Shown here in pieces: positions 34,892 through 35,292 of a stretch of 35,292 nucleotides of DNA (positions are counted from its first letter, which is position 1; each line of letters begins with the position of its first letter). This DNA comes from Gemmatimonadota bacterium (lineage in GTDB: Bacteria; Gemmatimonadota; Gemmatimonadetes; Longimicrobiales; Gaopeijiaceae). Under the pieces are notes generated by a model. That model had not been told where the DNA came from. It searched no databases and saw only the letters and a list, made by a program, of their open reading frames with translations. The stretch covers positions 1 through 35,292 of the forward strand of contig JADFNK010000021.1 of assembly GCA_022563405.1 (NCBI GenBank), read 5' to 3'. The position numbers and the translations under genes are program-made.

Positions 34892-35292
34892 CTAAGCATC
34901 GCGCGCCCGGCGCGCCTCGGCAATGCGCCGGCGGGCCATGCTGTCCGCCGCTTGACTGGTCGGGATATCTTCTGCCAAAGCGTGCCCCAAAACCTCGAGG
35001 AGGCACTCGTAGATGCCCCCGGCTTTCTCCATGCTCTGCTCGGCCGTCCAGCCCTTTAGTTCCCCGTAAACGCTACAGATGCCTCCCGCGTTGATCACGT
35101 AGTCCGGTGCATAGACGATGCCTTTTTCGTGAAGCGCCCGGCCGTGCCGCGCTTCGGCCAACTGGTTGTTGGCGGAACCGGCCACGATGTCGACCTTCAG
35201 CGCCCCTAGCGTGTCATCGTTGATCACGGCGCCCAGGGCACACGGAGAGAAGACGTCTGCGTCGATCCCGTACACGTCGTCGGGCGCAACTG
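34892..35292 (-). CDS. Leu/Phe/Val dehydrogenase, C-terminal part (5' end beyond window)
   Basis: The last 133 or so residues of a Glu/Leu/Phe/Val-family amino-acid dehydrogenase. The Rossmann domain shows VYGIDADVFSPCALGAVIND, DIVAGSANNQLA and the C-terminal YAPDYVINAGGICSVYGEL, close to leucine dehydrogenase (whose block is usually NAGGVINVADEL). It deaminates branched-chain amino acids with NAD to 2-oxo acids. The frame is open to the right edge. The stop at 34892 lies 121 bases before glyA. That gap holds one hairpin and no gene. Confidence 0.88.
   Translation of the reverse strand, partial: VAPDDVYGIDADVFSPCALGAVINDDTLGALKVDIVAGSANNQLAEARHGRALHEKGIVYAPDYVINAGGICSVYGELKGWTAEQSMEKAGGIYECLLEVLGHALAEDIPTSQAADSMARRRIAEARRARDA

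Overview
The window looks like a chromosomal stretch from a GC-rich Gram-negative bacterium. The nearest match by gene content is Gemmatimonadota or a related deep lineage: an ADOP-type FtsX permease under a PadR regulator, a PATAN/DUF4388-TPR protein, an ExbB-ExbD-ExbD-TonB set, a Minf_1886 protein, a leucine-dehydrogenase-like gene, and frequent TTG/GTG starts. The phylum is an inference from gene content; no rRNA is present. Almost all genes lie on the minus strand. Only gabD, a slipin gene and one small ORF are on the plus strand.

Layout: (1) 1-2784, a padR-permease pair cut by the left edge. (2) 2785-4347, a gene-poor, repeat-rich accessory patch with a 5' half of a tRNA-Val, direct and inverted repeats, hspQ and an unrecognised 87-residue ORF with an internal duplication. 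(3) gabD and a small membrane-protein gene that appears to be leaderless. (4) 6074-17938, one long co-directional run: yggS-divIVA-ileS-rluD (a remnant of the classic division/ileS cluster), then a DnaA-like double-AAA+ protein, a PATAN-TPR protein, a membrane metalloprotease and an NtrC-type regulator. (5) 17974-20390, exbB-exbD-exbD-tonB ending in a strong intrinsic terminator. (6) 20536-26487, cdaA, ftsH, tilS, a GDPD phosphodiesterase, an unknown protein and an elongator tRNA-Met. (7) The divergent slipin gene. (8) 27681-35292, a housekeeping run: leucine dehydrogenase (cut by the right edge), glyA, a Minf_1886 protein, a zinc ribbon, nnrDE, thiL, plsC, eno and ftsB.

Most of the window is core metabolism, translation, cell division and envelope energisation. 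The most unusual part is 7514-12255. There a DnaA-derived ATPase has two DnaA-like AAA+ modules, the second with degenerate nucleotide-binding motifs but a retained arginine finger, and no DnaA DNA-binding domain. It is packed tightly with a PATAN-TPR scaffold and a membrane-anchored HEXXH protease. A second notable point is the swapped GXHH signature in the type-2-like isoleucyl-tRNA synthetase, a variant known from mupirocin hyper-resistant enzymes. A third is the half tRNA-Val surrounded by att-like repeats.
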